Shown piece after piece: positions 1-5,019 of a stretch of DNA of 5,019 nucleotides (its first letter is position 1; every line of letters starts with the position of its first letter). Made by a program: the position numbers and the translations under genes. The DNA lies in assembly GCA_019312705.1 (NCBI GenBank), contig JAFDCW010000426.1, forward strand, positions 1 through 5,019, given 5' to 3'. Under the pieces are notes generated by a model that did not search any database, was not told the origin of the DNA, and saw only the letters and a program-made list of their open reading frames with translations. Source of the DNA: Deltaproteobacteria bacterium. GTDB taxonomy: Bacteria > Myxococcota > Polyangia > Polyangiales > B10-G4.

Positions 1-736
1 CAGGCGCCGCAGGCGCTGCGACCGGGTCGCCGCTGACGGACTCGACGGGCGCCGAGGCCAAGGGCTCCAGGGTCGGCGCCGGCGCGGGGGCCTCTGCCAC
101 CGGAGTGGGAGCGGCCGGCGCTTCGACCGCGGGCGCCTCGATGGACGTCGGGGGCCCCGACGCGACGTCAGCGGCCGGAGGCGGCTCGCCCGCCTGATTC
201 ATGTAGAACGCACCGGCCGCGACGGCCGCACCGATGGCAATGCCCACCCACATGCCGTTGCCCTTGGCCGCCGGGGCAGCGGCAGCAGCCGGAGGACGCG
301 ACGACTCACGGCGATCATCGGAGCTCGCGGCGACGCTCGAAGACTTCTTGGTCGAAGACTTCTTGGTCGAGCCCTTCTTGCTCCCGGAGGTCTTGGCGGA
401 AGACTTCTTGGTCGAAGACTTCTTGGTCGAAGACTTCTTGGTCGAAGACTTCTTGGCCGAAGCGGCCGCGGCGGCCTCTCGATCGTCCGAGTCCGACGAG
501 GCATCCGCCTCGTGGTCCCCCTCTTCGCCTTCTTCCTCTTCGGGCTCGTCCTCTTCACCCTCTTCGGGATCGCTCGGCGGTGGAGCCATCGATGCAGCGA
601 GAGCCCGAAGGTCGAGCACATCATCATTGTCATCAGAGGCCGACGCCTCCTCGTCAGCGGGCGGAGCCGCGGACGGTCGGACGAGCGCCGCGAGGGCGTT
701 GTCGTCGATATCCTTATCGTTTTCCTGATCGGACAC
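1..736 (-). CDS. Charge-segmented single-pass membrane protein with KKSST repeats (3' end outside window)
   Basis: I do not recognise a named family. The GTG start at 736 is chosen because GAGG (742-745) lies 5 bases upstream and an in-frame TAA lies just before it. The 245 visible residues fall into clear blocks. Residues 1-39 are acidic; 40-50 ([11 protein letters not shown]) form a short hydrophobic motif, probably helical; about 55-86 are very Glu/Asp-rich. Residues about 94-134 are Lys/Ser/Thr repeats of the KKSST type. A short Ala/Pro linker leads to one membrane segment at about 162-179 ([18 protein letters not shown]), and the rest is Ala/Pro/Glu/Val-rich. There is no N-terminal signal peptide, so the charged N-terminal part is probably cytoplasmic and the Ala/Pro-rich tail external. 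This layout suits a disordered interaction domain anchored in the inner membrane, with a periplasm-spanning or wall-spanning tail. Function is unknown. The gene is real because this frame keeps an ordered block structure, whereas the overlapping frames give only low-complexity shadows. Confidence 0.8.
   Translation of the reverse strand, partial: MSDQENDKDIDDNALAALVRPSAAPPADEEASASDDNDDVLDLRALAASMAPPPSDPEEGEEDEPEEEEGEEGDHEADASSDSDDREAAAAASAKKSSTKKSSTKKSSTKKSSAKTSGSKKGSTKKSSTKKSSSVAASSDDRRESSRPPAAAAAPAAKGNGMWVGIAIGAAVAAGAFYMNQAGEPPPAADVASGPPTSIEAPAVEAPAAPTPVAEAPAPAPTLEPLASAPVESVSGDPVAAPAAP
339..458 (-). repeat. Eight tandem 15-bp units encoding KKSST-type pentapeptides
   Basis: On the plus strand the unit reads gaagacttcttggtc. 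Units start at 339, 354, 369, 384, 399, 414, 429 and 444. Five are identical, one differs by a single base (444-458), and the two at 369-398 have diverged. The period is five codons, so gain or loss of a unit keeps the reading frame. Read on the minus strand, the units give Lys-Lys-Ser-Ser-Thr, with K-T-S-G-S and K-K-G-S-T variants in the middle. Confidence 0.95.
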
Positions 737-741
737 GGAGA

Positions 742-745
742 CCTC
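742..745 (-). promoter_or_regulatory. Shine-Dalgarno GAGG fixing a GTG start at 736
   Basis: GAGG on the minus strand is followed by five bases and then GTG. No ATG occurs in this frame between the upstream TAA and this point, so the site decides the start. The first in-frame ATG is about 48 codons further in and would remove the acidic N-terminus. Confidence 0.6.
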
Positions 746-846
746 GAGCCGGGGTTACGCCTGAGCGGGGGCGGAAGCTAGCACAATCAGCCCCGATGAG
801 CCCAAGGGTGGGCACATGGTCTCTGACGCGCGGGACCCCGATGAGC

Positions 847-874
847 TTGGTGGTACATGAGCATCTCCTAAAAT
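847..874 (+). promoter_or_regulatory. Candidate sigma-70-type promoter for the small membrane-protein gene
   Basis: TTGGTG (847-852) and TAAAAT (869-874) are separated by 16 bases. The -10 element matches the consensus at five of six positions, but the -35 at only three. It is the most A/T-rich spot in the divergent gap, so a promoter is plausible. Initiation would fall near 881, giving a leader of about 85 bases before the GTG at 966. This is judged by eye only. Confidence 0.3.
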
Positions 875-965
875 TTCCAGGATGTCCGGACTTTTGGACC
901 TCCCCGGGGGGGGAAAGCCGCGGAAATGCGTCGACAAGGCACATCGCGGCGGTAGCGTAGGGCCC

Positions 966-1250
966 GTGGCCACGACTCCCAATGAACGCCGGCGTCGCGC
1001 GACGACCGCTTTTGGCTGGCTCGCCGGGGGGTCCCTCGGCCTTCTCGTAAATTATGGGGTCTTTCTCCTAGTAGGCCCCGACTGGCCCGTGGTGCCCACC
1101 ACCTTCGCGCTCTTCGTGGCGGGATGCTTCGGCGGCATGCGGCTCTCCGATCGTCTCGGCGATCGGGGGTTCCGGGTCCTGGGGATCACCGCCGGCGTGC
1201 TGGTGGCAACCGCCCTGACCCTGGCGGTCGCAGTCCTGATGTCCGCTTAG
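966..1250 (+). CDS. Small three-segment integral membrane protein
   Basis: The product is 94 residues from a GTG start and belongs to no family I recognise. Three hydrophobic segments are visible at about 14-37 (FGWLAGGSLGLLVNYGVFLL), 43-58 and 69-92. The arginine run at residues 8-11 and the charged loop RLSDRLGDRGFR (59-70) both fit a cytoplasmic location, which predicts N-terminus inside and C-terminus outside. I chose GTG 966 over the in-frame ATG at 882 because codons between 882 and 965 are atypical for this genome. The peptide there is also Gly/Arg-rich and not hydrophobic. The ribosome site is weak: AGGG at 959-962, only three bases away. The stop lies one base from the stop of the convergent SurA-like gene. 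No catalytic motif or conserved Cys/His pair is seen, so a structural or accessory membrane role is possible but unproven. Confidence 0.6.
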   Translation: MATTPNERRRRATTAFGWLAGGSLGLLVNYGVFLLVGPDWPVVPTTFALFVAGCFGGMRLSDRLGDRGFRVLGITAGVLVATALTLAVAVLMSA

Positions 1251-1251
1251 T

Positions 1252-1956
1252 CTAGTCCTCGAACTGCACGAGGAGGGTCACGACGGTCCGCGCCCGAAGG
1301 ACGTTCACCCAGCGGCGGACCGCGTGATCGATCGCCTGCCGGGCGATCAGGGCGCGCAGCTCACGCTGCACCTCGACGAGGGGACGGCCGACGAAGGCAT
1401 GCTCACCCGTCTCGTAGACCCGTTCGACCTCGGCGTCTGTGACGACCGTCGTGCCCTCGAGGTTTGCTTGGAGAAAAGCCGCGACGAGGGCCCGCCGTCG
1501 GGCGATGGCGGCGATCTCGCGACGCGACGCCCCGGTCCGGCGCAAGAGTTCGGCGAGGGTCGTGACGCCCCCGGCCTCCTGCTGAAGGCGGGCGCGTTCG
1601 TCGGCGAGGGCCGCTGGCCCCGGCGGCGCGACACGAACCCGCTCTGCCTCTCGGGCGATCAAGAGCTCGCCGACGATCTGGTCGAGGGTCGACGCCATCA
1701 AACCGGGGGGCACCGGCATACCGGCGGCGGGGCGGTCGAGTCGCCCGCTGAGCATGATCCGCGCGCGCAGGTCCACGTCGGAGACGAGCACGAGATCTAC
1801 GCCGGGCCCCGGGGCGGCGCCGCCAACGATGGCGACGATGCCATCTGCCCGAGCCCCGCCTCGAACCACAGGAGCGTCGGCCGCCGCGGATTGCCACGCA
1901 ACGTGCGCAACCAACGAGAGGACGACGGTTCCCAACCAGAAGGACGTGCTTCGCAT
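1252..1956 (-). CDS. Secreted SurA N-terminal-domain-like chaperone without a PPIase domain
   Basis: The product is 234 residues with a signal peptide at 1-28 (n-region MRSTS, hydrophobic core FWLGTVVLSLVAHVAW, Ala-rich cleavage site near 25-28). The mature part resembles the SurA/trigger-factor-type chaperone core. It has a short beta unit (IVAIVGG, 40-46, then LVLVSDVDLRARIML, 55-69). A helix follows (STLDQIVGELLIAREAERVRV, 89-109), then LADERARLQQE (117-127) and paired helices to about 175. In SurA and PpiD-type proteins a parvulin isomerase domain follows VTDAEVERVYE. Here the chain passes straight to a final helix (VEVQRELRALIARQAIDHAV, 194-213; RRWVNVLRAR) that matches the C-terminal helix of SurA. 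The expected role is periplasmic holding of outer-membrane or secreted proteins, without prolyl isomerisation. ATG 1956 is preferred to an upstream ATG at 2001: it has GGAG 8 bases away and begins exactly at a signal peptide. It may be last in the glpK transcript, 65 bases after UPF0158. Confidence 0.75.
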   Translation of the reverse strand: MRSTSFWLGTVVLSLVAHVAWQSAAADAPVVRGGARADGIVAIVGGAAPGPGVDLVLVSDVDLRARIMLSGRLDRPAAGMPVPPGLMASTLDQIVGELLIAREAERVRVAPPGPAALADERARLQQEAGGVTTLAELLRRTGASRREIAAIARRRALVAAFLQANLEGTTVVTDAEVERVYETGEHAFVGRPLVEVQRELRALIARQAIDHAVRRWVNVLRARTVVTLLVQFED

Positions 1957-1964
1957 CGGACGAA

Positions 1965-1968
1965 CTCC
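1965..1968 (-). promoter_or_regulatory. Shine-Dalgarno GGAG deciding the SurA-like start
   Basis: GGAG on the minus strand lies eight bases before ATG 1956. It supports this start over the in-frame ATG at 2001, which would put 15 Arg/Pro-rich residues in front of an otherwise normal signal peptide. Confidence 0.55.
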
Positions 1969-2021
1969 GAAGCAATCTAGCCGAGGACGTAGGGGACGCA
2001 ACAGAACGGCGCCGACGCGTT

Positions 2022-2795
2022 TCAGTTCGCCGGCACGTCGGGCTTTGCTCCCGACGCCGAGTCAGCGCTGTCTTCGTGGCCGTTTTCGTGACCGTCGTCG
2101 TCGGACTGGGGGGCCTGGGGGGCCTCCGCCGCTTTGGCCTGGGCTCGGGGCGTACGTTTGCGCTCCCTCAGGAACTCGAGGTAGGCAAGAGCTGCGTCGA
2201 GCTCCCGGGCCGGGAGCAAGTCGACCATCTCGTGCGCCTTGGCGCGATGCGTATCCGCGATGGCCGCCCGCGATTCGCGACCAGGATTGACCGATTCTTG
2301 TTGCTGCACGTTCTCTTTGACCTCGTCAGCGGAGGGAACCTGCCACGAAGGGCGCGCGATCGGGTCGATGCCGTGGGCGGTGAGCCAAGCCTCCATGCAG
2401 GCCCGCAGACGATCGGAGCGGAAGGTGAACCACCGCTCTCGGTCCACGGGGAAGCTCATCAGCACGTCTTTGAAGCGCCGGAACGCGCCCTTGCCGTCAA
2501 TGGCGCGAACGAGCTCGGTGCGGAGGACGGACTCATCGACCGAGTCGATGAAACGCTCCATCCAGCGATACTGCTCGCGCGATGAGACGGGGTCGATGCG
2601 CAGGTACTGCGAGTCCGTACTCACCCGCGTATGCATTGCTGGGTCGGCGATGCCATCGACGATACGGATGACCTCCCCGGTGTCGAGATGAAGGTAGCTG
2701 TGCACCTCCGGAGAGTTGTTTTCGAAAGCGTCCTCGAGCGCCTCCCACGAGACGGGGACCTCTCGAACCTCACCCTTGCCGCTGCTATTGCTCAT
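2022..2795 (-). CDS. UPF0158-family protein with a helical C-terminal extension
   Basis: The product is 257 residues. Residues about 13-146 match the UPF0158 pattern: [20 protein letters not shown] (15-34), then LDTGEVIRI (37-45), YLRID (64-68), [11 protein letters not shown] (76-86), [12 protein letters not shown] (101-112), and [20 protein letters not shown] (121-140) followed by HGIDP. The family is cytosolic and its biochemical role is unknown. After a linker, residues 183-212 (from [13 protein letters not shown] to [10 protein letters not shown]) form a Leu-rich helix pair. It recalls the LP-x-E-L-x-x-A-L-x-F-L-x-F-L pattern of DUF2281-type small proteins. The final 45 residues are Ala/Asp/Glu/His-rich and probably disordered, including the APQAPQ repeat. 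The true start is ATG 2795; the frame stays open upstream to 3227 but only inside glpK. This ATG overlaps the glpK stop as ATGA and has GGGAAG upstream, so translational coupling is likely. Confidence 0.88.
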   Translation of the reverse strand: MSNSSGKGEVREVPVSWEALEDAFENNSPEVHSYLHLDTGEVIRIVDGIADPAMHTRVSTDSQYLRIDPVSSREQYRWMERFIDSVDESVLRTELVRAIDGKGAFRRFKDVLMSFPVDRERWFTFRSDRLRACMEAWLTAHGIDPIARPSWQVPSADEVKENVQQQESVNPGRESRAAIADTHRAKAHEMVDLLPARELDAALAYLEFLRERKRTPRAQAKAAEAPQAPQSDDDGHENGHEDSADSASGAKPDVPAN

Positions 2796-2805
2796 GTCGC
2801 TTCCC
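2792..2805 (-). promoter_or_regulatory. ATGA stop-start overlap with ribosome site inside glpK end
   Basis: The ATG of the UPF0158 gene (2795-2793) and the TGA of glpK (2794-2792) share two bases, giving a four-base overlap. GGGAAG (2805-2800), within the last glpK codons, lies four bases before the ATG. This is the usual arrangement for termination-reinitiation, and it shows the two genes share one mRNA. Confidence 0.8.
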
Positions 2806-4288
2806 GCGAGCGCGTACGCCCGACTGCGTCCTGCCACCGATGGTTGTGTTCGTCGCGCACCGCGGCGCTCATCGCCGGCTCGAAGGTTGCGTCGATGTGA
2901 TGTGCTTTGATGACCGCCGAGAGGTCGGGGAATATTCCGACGGCGAGGCCAGCGAGGTATCCGGCCCCGAGGGCCGTGGTCTCTACGGCCTCCGGACGGT
3001 CGACGGGGACGTCGAGGAGGTCCGCCTGAAACTGCATCAGCAGCGCGTTCATCGACGCGCCGCCATCGACGCGCAAGCGTCCGAGGGACGTGCCGGAATC
3101 GGCCACCATCGCCCGGCTGAGGTCCGCGACCGAAAAAGCGATGCCTTCGAGGGTAGCGCGGGCGAGGTGAGCCGCGGTGGTTCCGCGGGTCAGCCCGGTG
3201 ATGCTCCCCCGGGCGTGGGGGTCCCAATGAGGCGCGCCGAGGCCGGTGAGTGCTGGAACGAAGACGACTCCGTCACTGTCCTCCACAGTGGCGGCCAAGG
3301 CCTCGATGTCCTTGGCGTTCTCGATGAGCCCGAGGCCGTCCCGGAGCCACTGAACGGCTGCACCGGCGATGAACGCGCTGCCTTCGAGGGCATAGACGGT
3401 CTCTCCTCCGATGCGCCAGGCGATGGTGGTCAGGAGCCCGCTCTCGCTCTTCACGGCCTCTTTGCCGGTGTTCATCAAGATGAACGCGCCGGTGCCGTAG
3501 GTGCACTTGGCGTCGCCGGCGGAGAAGCATGTCTGGCCGAAGAGCGCCGCTTGCTGGTCGCCGGCGATGCCCGCGATGGGGATACCGTCGGGGAGACCGG
3601 GCACGCCCAGGGTCTTCGCGTAGATCTCGGACGATCCACGGACCTCCGGGAGCACCCCCCGGGGCACGTCGAGATGAGCGCAGAGTTCGTCGTCCCAGCG
3701 TCCGGCGTGGATGTCGTAGAGCAACGTGCGCGACGCGTTGGTCGCATCGGTGATGTGCACGGCGCCGCCAGAGAGGCGCGATACGAGCCACGAGTCGATG
3801 GTGCCGAAGGCGAGTTCACCCTTGTTGGCGCGGGCACGGAGCTCGTCGTCACTCCCGAGGATCCACTCGATCTTCGTTCCACTGAAGTAGGGGTCCAGGA
3901 CGAGGCCCGTGCGCGCCCGGAAAACCTCTTCGAGGCCTTGCTCGCGAAGGGATGCGCAGCGATCTGCGGTTCGCCGATCCTGCCACACGATGGCGCGGTG
4001 AACCGCAGCTCCCGACGCCCGGTCCCAGAGAACCGTAGTCTCGCGTTGGTTGGTGATGCCGATGGCCGCGATGGACGACGCAGAAACGTCGGCGTCACCG
4101 AGGGCGTCACCGAGGGCGCCGATGATGCTGGCCCAGATCTCCGTGACGTCGTGCTCGACCCACCCCGGCTTGGGGTAGTGCTGCTGAAATTCGCGGTTTG
4201 CTTTGCCGAGGACTCGCCCCTCAGGAGACAGCACGACCACTGTCGACCCGGTGGTTCCTTGGTCGATCGCCAATATGTTGCCCGACAT
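2792..4288 (-). CDS. glpK: Glycerol kinase
   Basis: This is an FGGY-family ATP:glycerol 3-phosphotransferase that makes sn-glycerol 3-phosphate in the cytosol for catabolism or lipid synthesis. At 498 residues it is full length for the family. The N-terminal phosphate loop is DQGTTGS (9-15). Glycerol-contact positions are intact: ITNQRET with R82/E83, WQDRR with W102, [11 protein letters not shown] with Y134, and [10 protein letters not shown] with the catalytic base D244 and Q245. F269 follows in [11 protein letters not shown]. Further family blocks are TNASRT (183-188), [16 protein letters not shown] (302-317), [13 protein letters not shown] (345-357), [11 protein letters not shown] (380-390), [13 protein letters not shown] (408-420) and [12 protein letters not shown] (436-447). 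The loop that carries the fructose-1,6-bisphosphate-binding Arg in E. coli GlpK reads LPDGIPIAG here, with Gly at that position, so that feedback is probably absent. No obvious phosphorylatable His of the Firmicutes type is nearby. A 12-base tandem duplication encodes ALGDALGD (58-65). No Shine-Dalgarno precedes ATG 4288. Confidence 0.97.
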   Translation of the reverse strand: MSGNILAIDQGTTGSTVVVLSPEGRVLGKANREFQQHYPKPGWVEHDVTEIWASIIGALGDALGDADVSASSIAAIGITNQRETTVLWDRASGAAVHRAIVWQDRRTADRCASLREQGLEEVFRARTGLVLDPYFSGTKIEWILGSDDELRARANKGELAFGTIDSWLVSRLSGGAVHITDATNASRTLLYDIHAGRWDDELCAHLDVPRGVLPEVRGSSEIYAKTLGVPGLPDGIPIAGIAGDQQAALFGQTCFSAGDAKCTYGTGAFILMNTGKEAVKSESGLLTTIAWRIGGETVYALEGSAFIAGAAVQWLRDGLGLIENAKDIEALAATVEDSDGVVFVPALTGLGAPHWDPHARGSITGLTRGTTAAHLARATLEGIAFSVADLSRAMVADSGTSLGRLRVDGGASMNALLMQFQADLLDVPVDRPEAVETTALGAGYLAGLAVGIFPDLSAVIKAHHIDATFEPAMSAAVRDEHNHRWQDAVGRTRSREAT

Positions 4289-4342
4289 GGAGGACTATAA
4301 GCTAGGGCTCCGCCCCCATCCTGTAAAGGACGGTGGAGAGGC
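4289..4342 (-). promoter_or_regulatory. Candidate near-leaderless promoter of glpK
   Basis: The 54-base gap between the TPR gene stop and glpK contains TATAGT (4294-4299) only five bases before the ATG, and TTTACA (4322-4327). TTTACA is 22 bases from TATAGT, which is too far. It is 17 bases from the overlapping but weaker TAGCTT (4299-4304). With either -10, initiation would fall within a few bases of the ATG. No AGGAG-like site lies in the usual window (the nearest GGAG is about 18 bases upstream), which also fits a leaderless mRNA. No inverted repeat strong enough to call a terminator or operator was found. Confidence 0.35.
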
Positions 4343-5019
4343 TCAGAATCGCACCGACGCGCTGGCCCCGGCTCCCTCGCCCGGGACCACGTAGGGCGTC
4401 ACACGGACCGTGTCCGCCCCCTCTACTCCGTCATCGCCGTCCCCCTCGTTGGCCCAGAGGATGAGCGCGATGACCCCCGCCGTACCGGCGATGGCCGCGG
4501 TCATGAAAGCGATGTCCGCGACGGTACGGTAAGCGCGGATGTCACTGAGTTCCTCTCCCGAGCAGGTGCCCGTCGCCCCACAGCCCCCCATGAGGTTCCC
4601 GTCCTCGACCAGGGTCATCAGCCCAAAAACCGCCCCGACCGCCAGGCCCGCGCCTCCGAGGGCGAGGCCGATGTAGGTCCCGACCCCGGGCCCGTCGGCC
4701 TCGTCGTCCTCCGCCGAGGCGACCTGCTCCCGAAGGTTGGCGAGGCGGACGGTGGCGTCCTCATGGAGCGAACCCTGGATATCGGCCGCGAGGAAGCGCT
4801 CATATTGCCGCATCGCGGCCGCGGGCCGGCCCATGGCTTCGTAGCAGCGGCCCATATTGTACAACACCTCGTCGCTGCCGGTGACATCCCGAACGGTCTG
4901 CAGCTCGACGAGGGCATCTTCGTAGCGCTCCGCGGCGAAGTGGGCCTCGGCGAGCTCGAAGTGCAGCTCGGCGCGCTCATTGCCGGCGATGCGGGAGGGA
5001 GAATCAGTGGCAGGGGGGG
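4343..5019 (-). CDS. TPR-repeat protein with two C-terminal membrane segments (5' end outside window)
   Basis: The frame runs off the right edge without a start; 224 residues are visible and numbered here from the edge. Residues about 14-46 (NERAELHFELAEAHFAAERY then EDALVEL) and 51-80 (VLYNMGRCYEAMGRPAAAMR then QYERFLAAD) are two tetratricopeptide repeats with the typical Tyr/Gly/Ala/Ala spacing. An acidic linker (about 102-111) leads to a membrane segment at about 115-136 (YIGLALGGAGLAVGAVFGLM). A loop follows with two cysteines (146 and 152) that could form a disulfide, then a second segment at about 166-189, and a tail ending VTPYVVPGEGAGASASVRF. TPR-plus-membrane proteins of this type are common in Myxococcota and usually have no assigned function; protein-protein scaffolding at the envelope is the inferred role. 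An internal GTG at 4867 could be mistaken for the start but would cut a TPR in half. The gene lies 54 bases upstream of glpK in the same direction. Confidence 0.85.
   Translation of the reverse strand, partial: PPATDSPSRIAGNERAELHFELAEAHFAAERYEDALVELQTVRDVTGSDEVLYNMGRCYEAMGRPAAAMRQYERFLAADIQGSLHEDATVRLANLREQVASAEDDEADGPGVGTYIGLALGGAGLAVGAVFGLMTLVEDGNLMGGCGATGTCSGEELSDIRAYRTVADIAFMTAAIAGTAGVIALILWANEGDGDDGVEGADTVRVTPYVVPGEGAGASASVRF

Larger units (their letters stand above)
737..965. other. Divergent intergenic region
   Basis: This region separates the KKSST-repeat gene (minus) from the small membrane-protein gene (plus) and should hold both promoters. It contains an 11-base perfect direct repeat, ccccgatgagc, at 791-801 and 836-846. 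It also holds a run of C4G8 near 903-914 and a palindrome tccgga near 885-890. On the minus strand there is a 25-codon open frame (864 to 787) preceded by AGGAG. Codon choice in the plus-strand frames here does not look coding. No tRNA-like or convincing terminator structure was seen. Confidence 0.6.

Noticed and set aside
339..458. CRISPR-like array
   Set aside because: The units are contiguous 15-bp coding repeats with no spacers.
199..633. Minus-strand Arg/Pro-rich frame (RPRSL repeats)
   Set aside because: It is the same DNA as the KKSST gene in a shifted frame; the product is an Arg/Pro low-complexity artefact with no start signal.
234..728. Plus-strand frame with [11 protein letters not shown] repeats
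   Set aside because: It is the antisense reading of the KKSST repeat. The minus frame has a ribosome site, a membrane segment and ordered composition blocks.
903..914. C4G8 run as a possible G-quadruplex or terminator
   Set aside because: It is a single G run without the three further runs needed for a quadruplex, and no U-rich tract follows for a terminator.
882..965. In-frame ATG 882 extension of the small membrane protein
   Set aside because: The codons are atypical and the peptide has no hydrophobic or signal character. It would only be correct if the mRNA is leaderless from the TAAAAT element.
1324..1980. 218-codon plus-strand frame opposite the SurA-like gene
   Set aside because: It is a shadow of a gene with a clear signal peptide and chaperone-core pattern. 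Its own translation has no recognisable features.
1974..2001. Possible promoter (TTGCGT, 16 bases, TAGATT) before the SurA-like gene
   Set aside because: It matches only three and four of six bases, and the implied transcript start would fall in the ribosome site. Read-through from the upstream genes is as likely.
2796..3227. Upstream extension of the UPF0158 frame
   Set aside because: The added residues are Arg/Pro/Gly-rich and lie entirely within glpK coding sequence; the ATGA overlap and ribosome site support ATG 2795.
2840..4300. 486-codon plus-strand open frame opposite glpK
   Set aside because: It is antisense to a full, motif-rich glycerol kinase. The translation is Gly/Asp/Glu/Arg/Val-rich without domains, as expected for the mirror of a high-GC coding frame.

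Overview
The window is GC-rich chromosomal DNA with tightly packed genes. A charge-segmented single-pass protein, a TPR protein with two C-terminal membrane segments, and a SurA-like protein without an isomerase domain together suggest a myxobacterium-like or other former deltaproteobacterial genome (Myxococcota, possibly Bradymonadota). This is an inference from gene style only, because the window has no rRNA or other phylogenetic marker. No mobile element, CRISPR array, tRNA or rRNA was seen.

Layout from left to right. A minus-strand gene (736 down to the left edge, 3' end missing) encodes an acidic, then lysine/serine-repeat, then membrane-spanning, then Ala/Pro-rich protein. A 229-base divergent gap follows (737-965), then a small plus-strand gene for a three-segment membrane protein (966-1250). 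That gene meets a minus-strand gene tail to tail with one base between the stop codons. From there to the right edge everything is on the minus strand. In transcription order these genes are a TPR/membrane protein (5' end missing, stop at 4343), glycerol kinase glpK (4288-2792), a UPF0158-family protein (2795-2022, overlapping glpK by 4 bases) and a secreted SurA-N-like chaperone (1956-1252).

The best-supported function is GlpK, which phosphorylates glycerol to sn-glycerol 3-phosphate. All catalytic and substrate-contacting positions that I could check are intact. No glycerol facilitator, glycerol-3-phosphate dehydrogenase or regulator is adjacent. The ATGA overlap ties the UPF0158 protein to glpK translation, so the two are probably made together. 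The SurA-like gene may be the last member of the same transcript. I see no evidence for a new defence or mobile system. The points most worth a second look are the KKSST-repeat membrane protein, the isomerase-less SurA relative, the glpK/UPF0158 coupling and the apparently leaderless glpK start.
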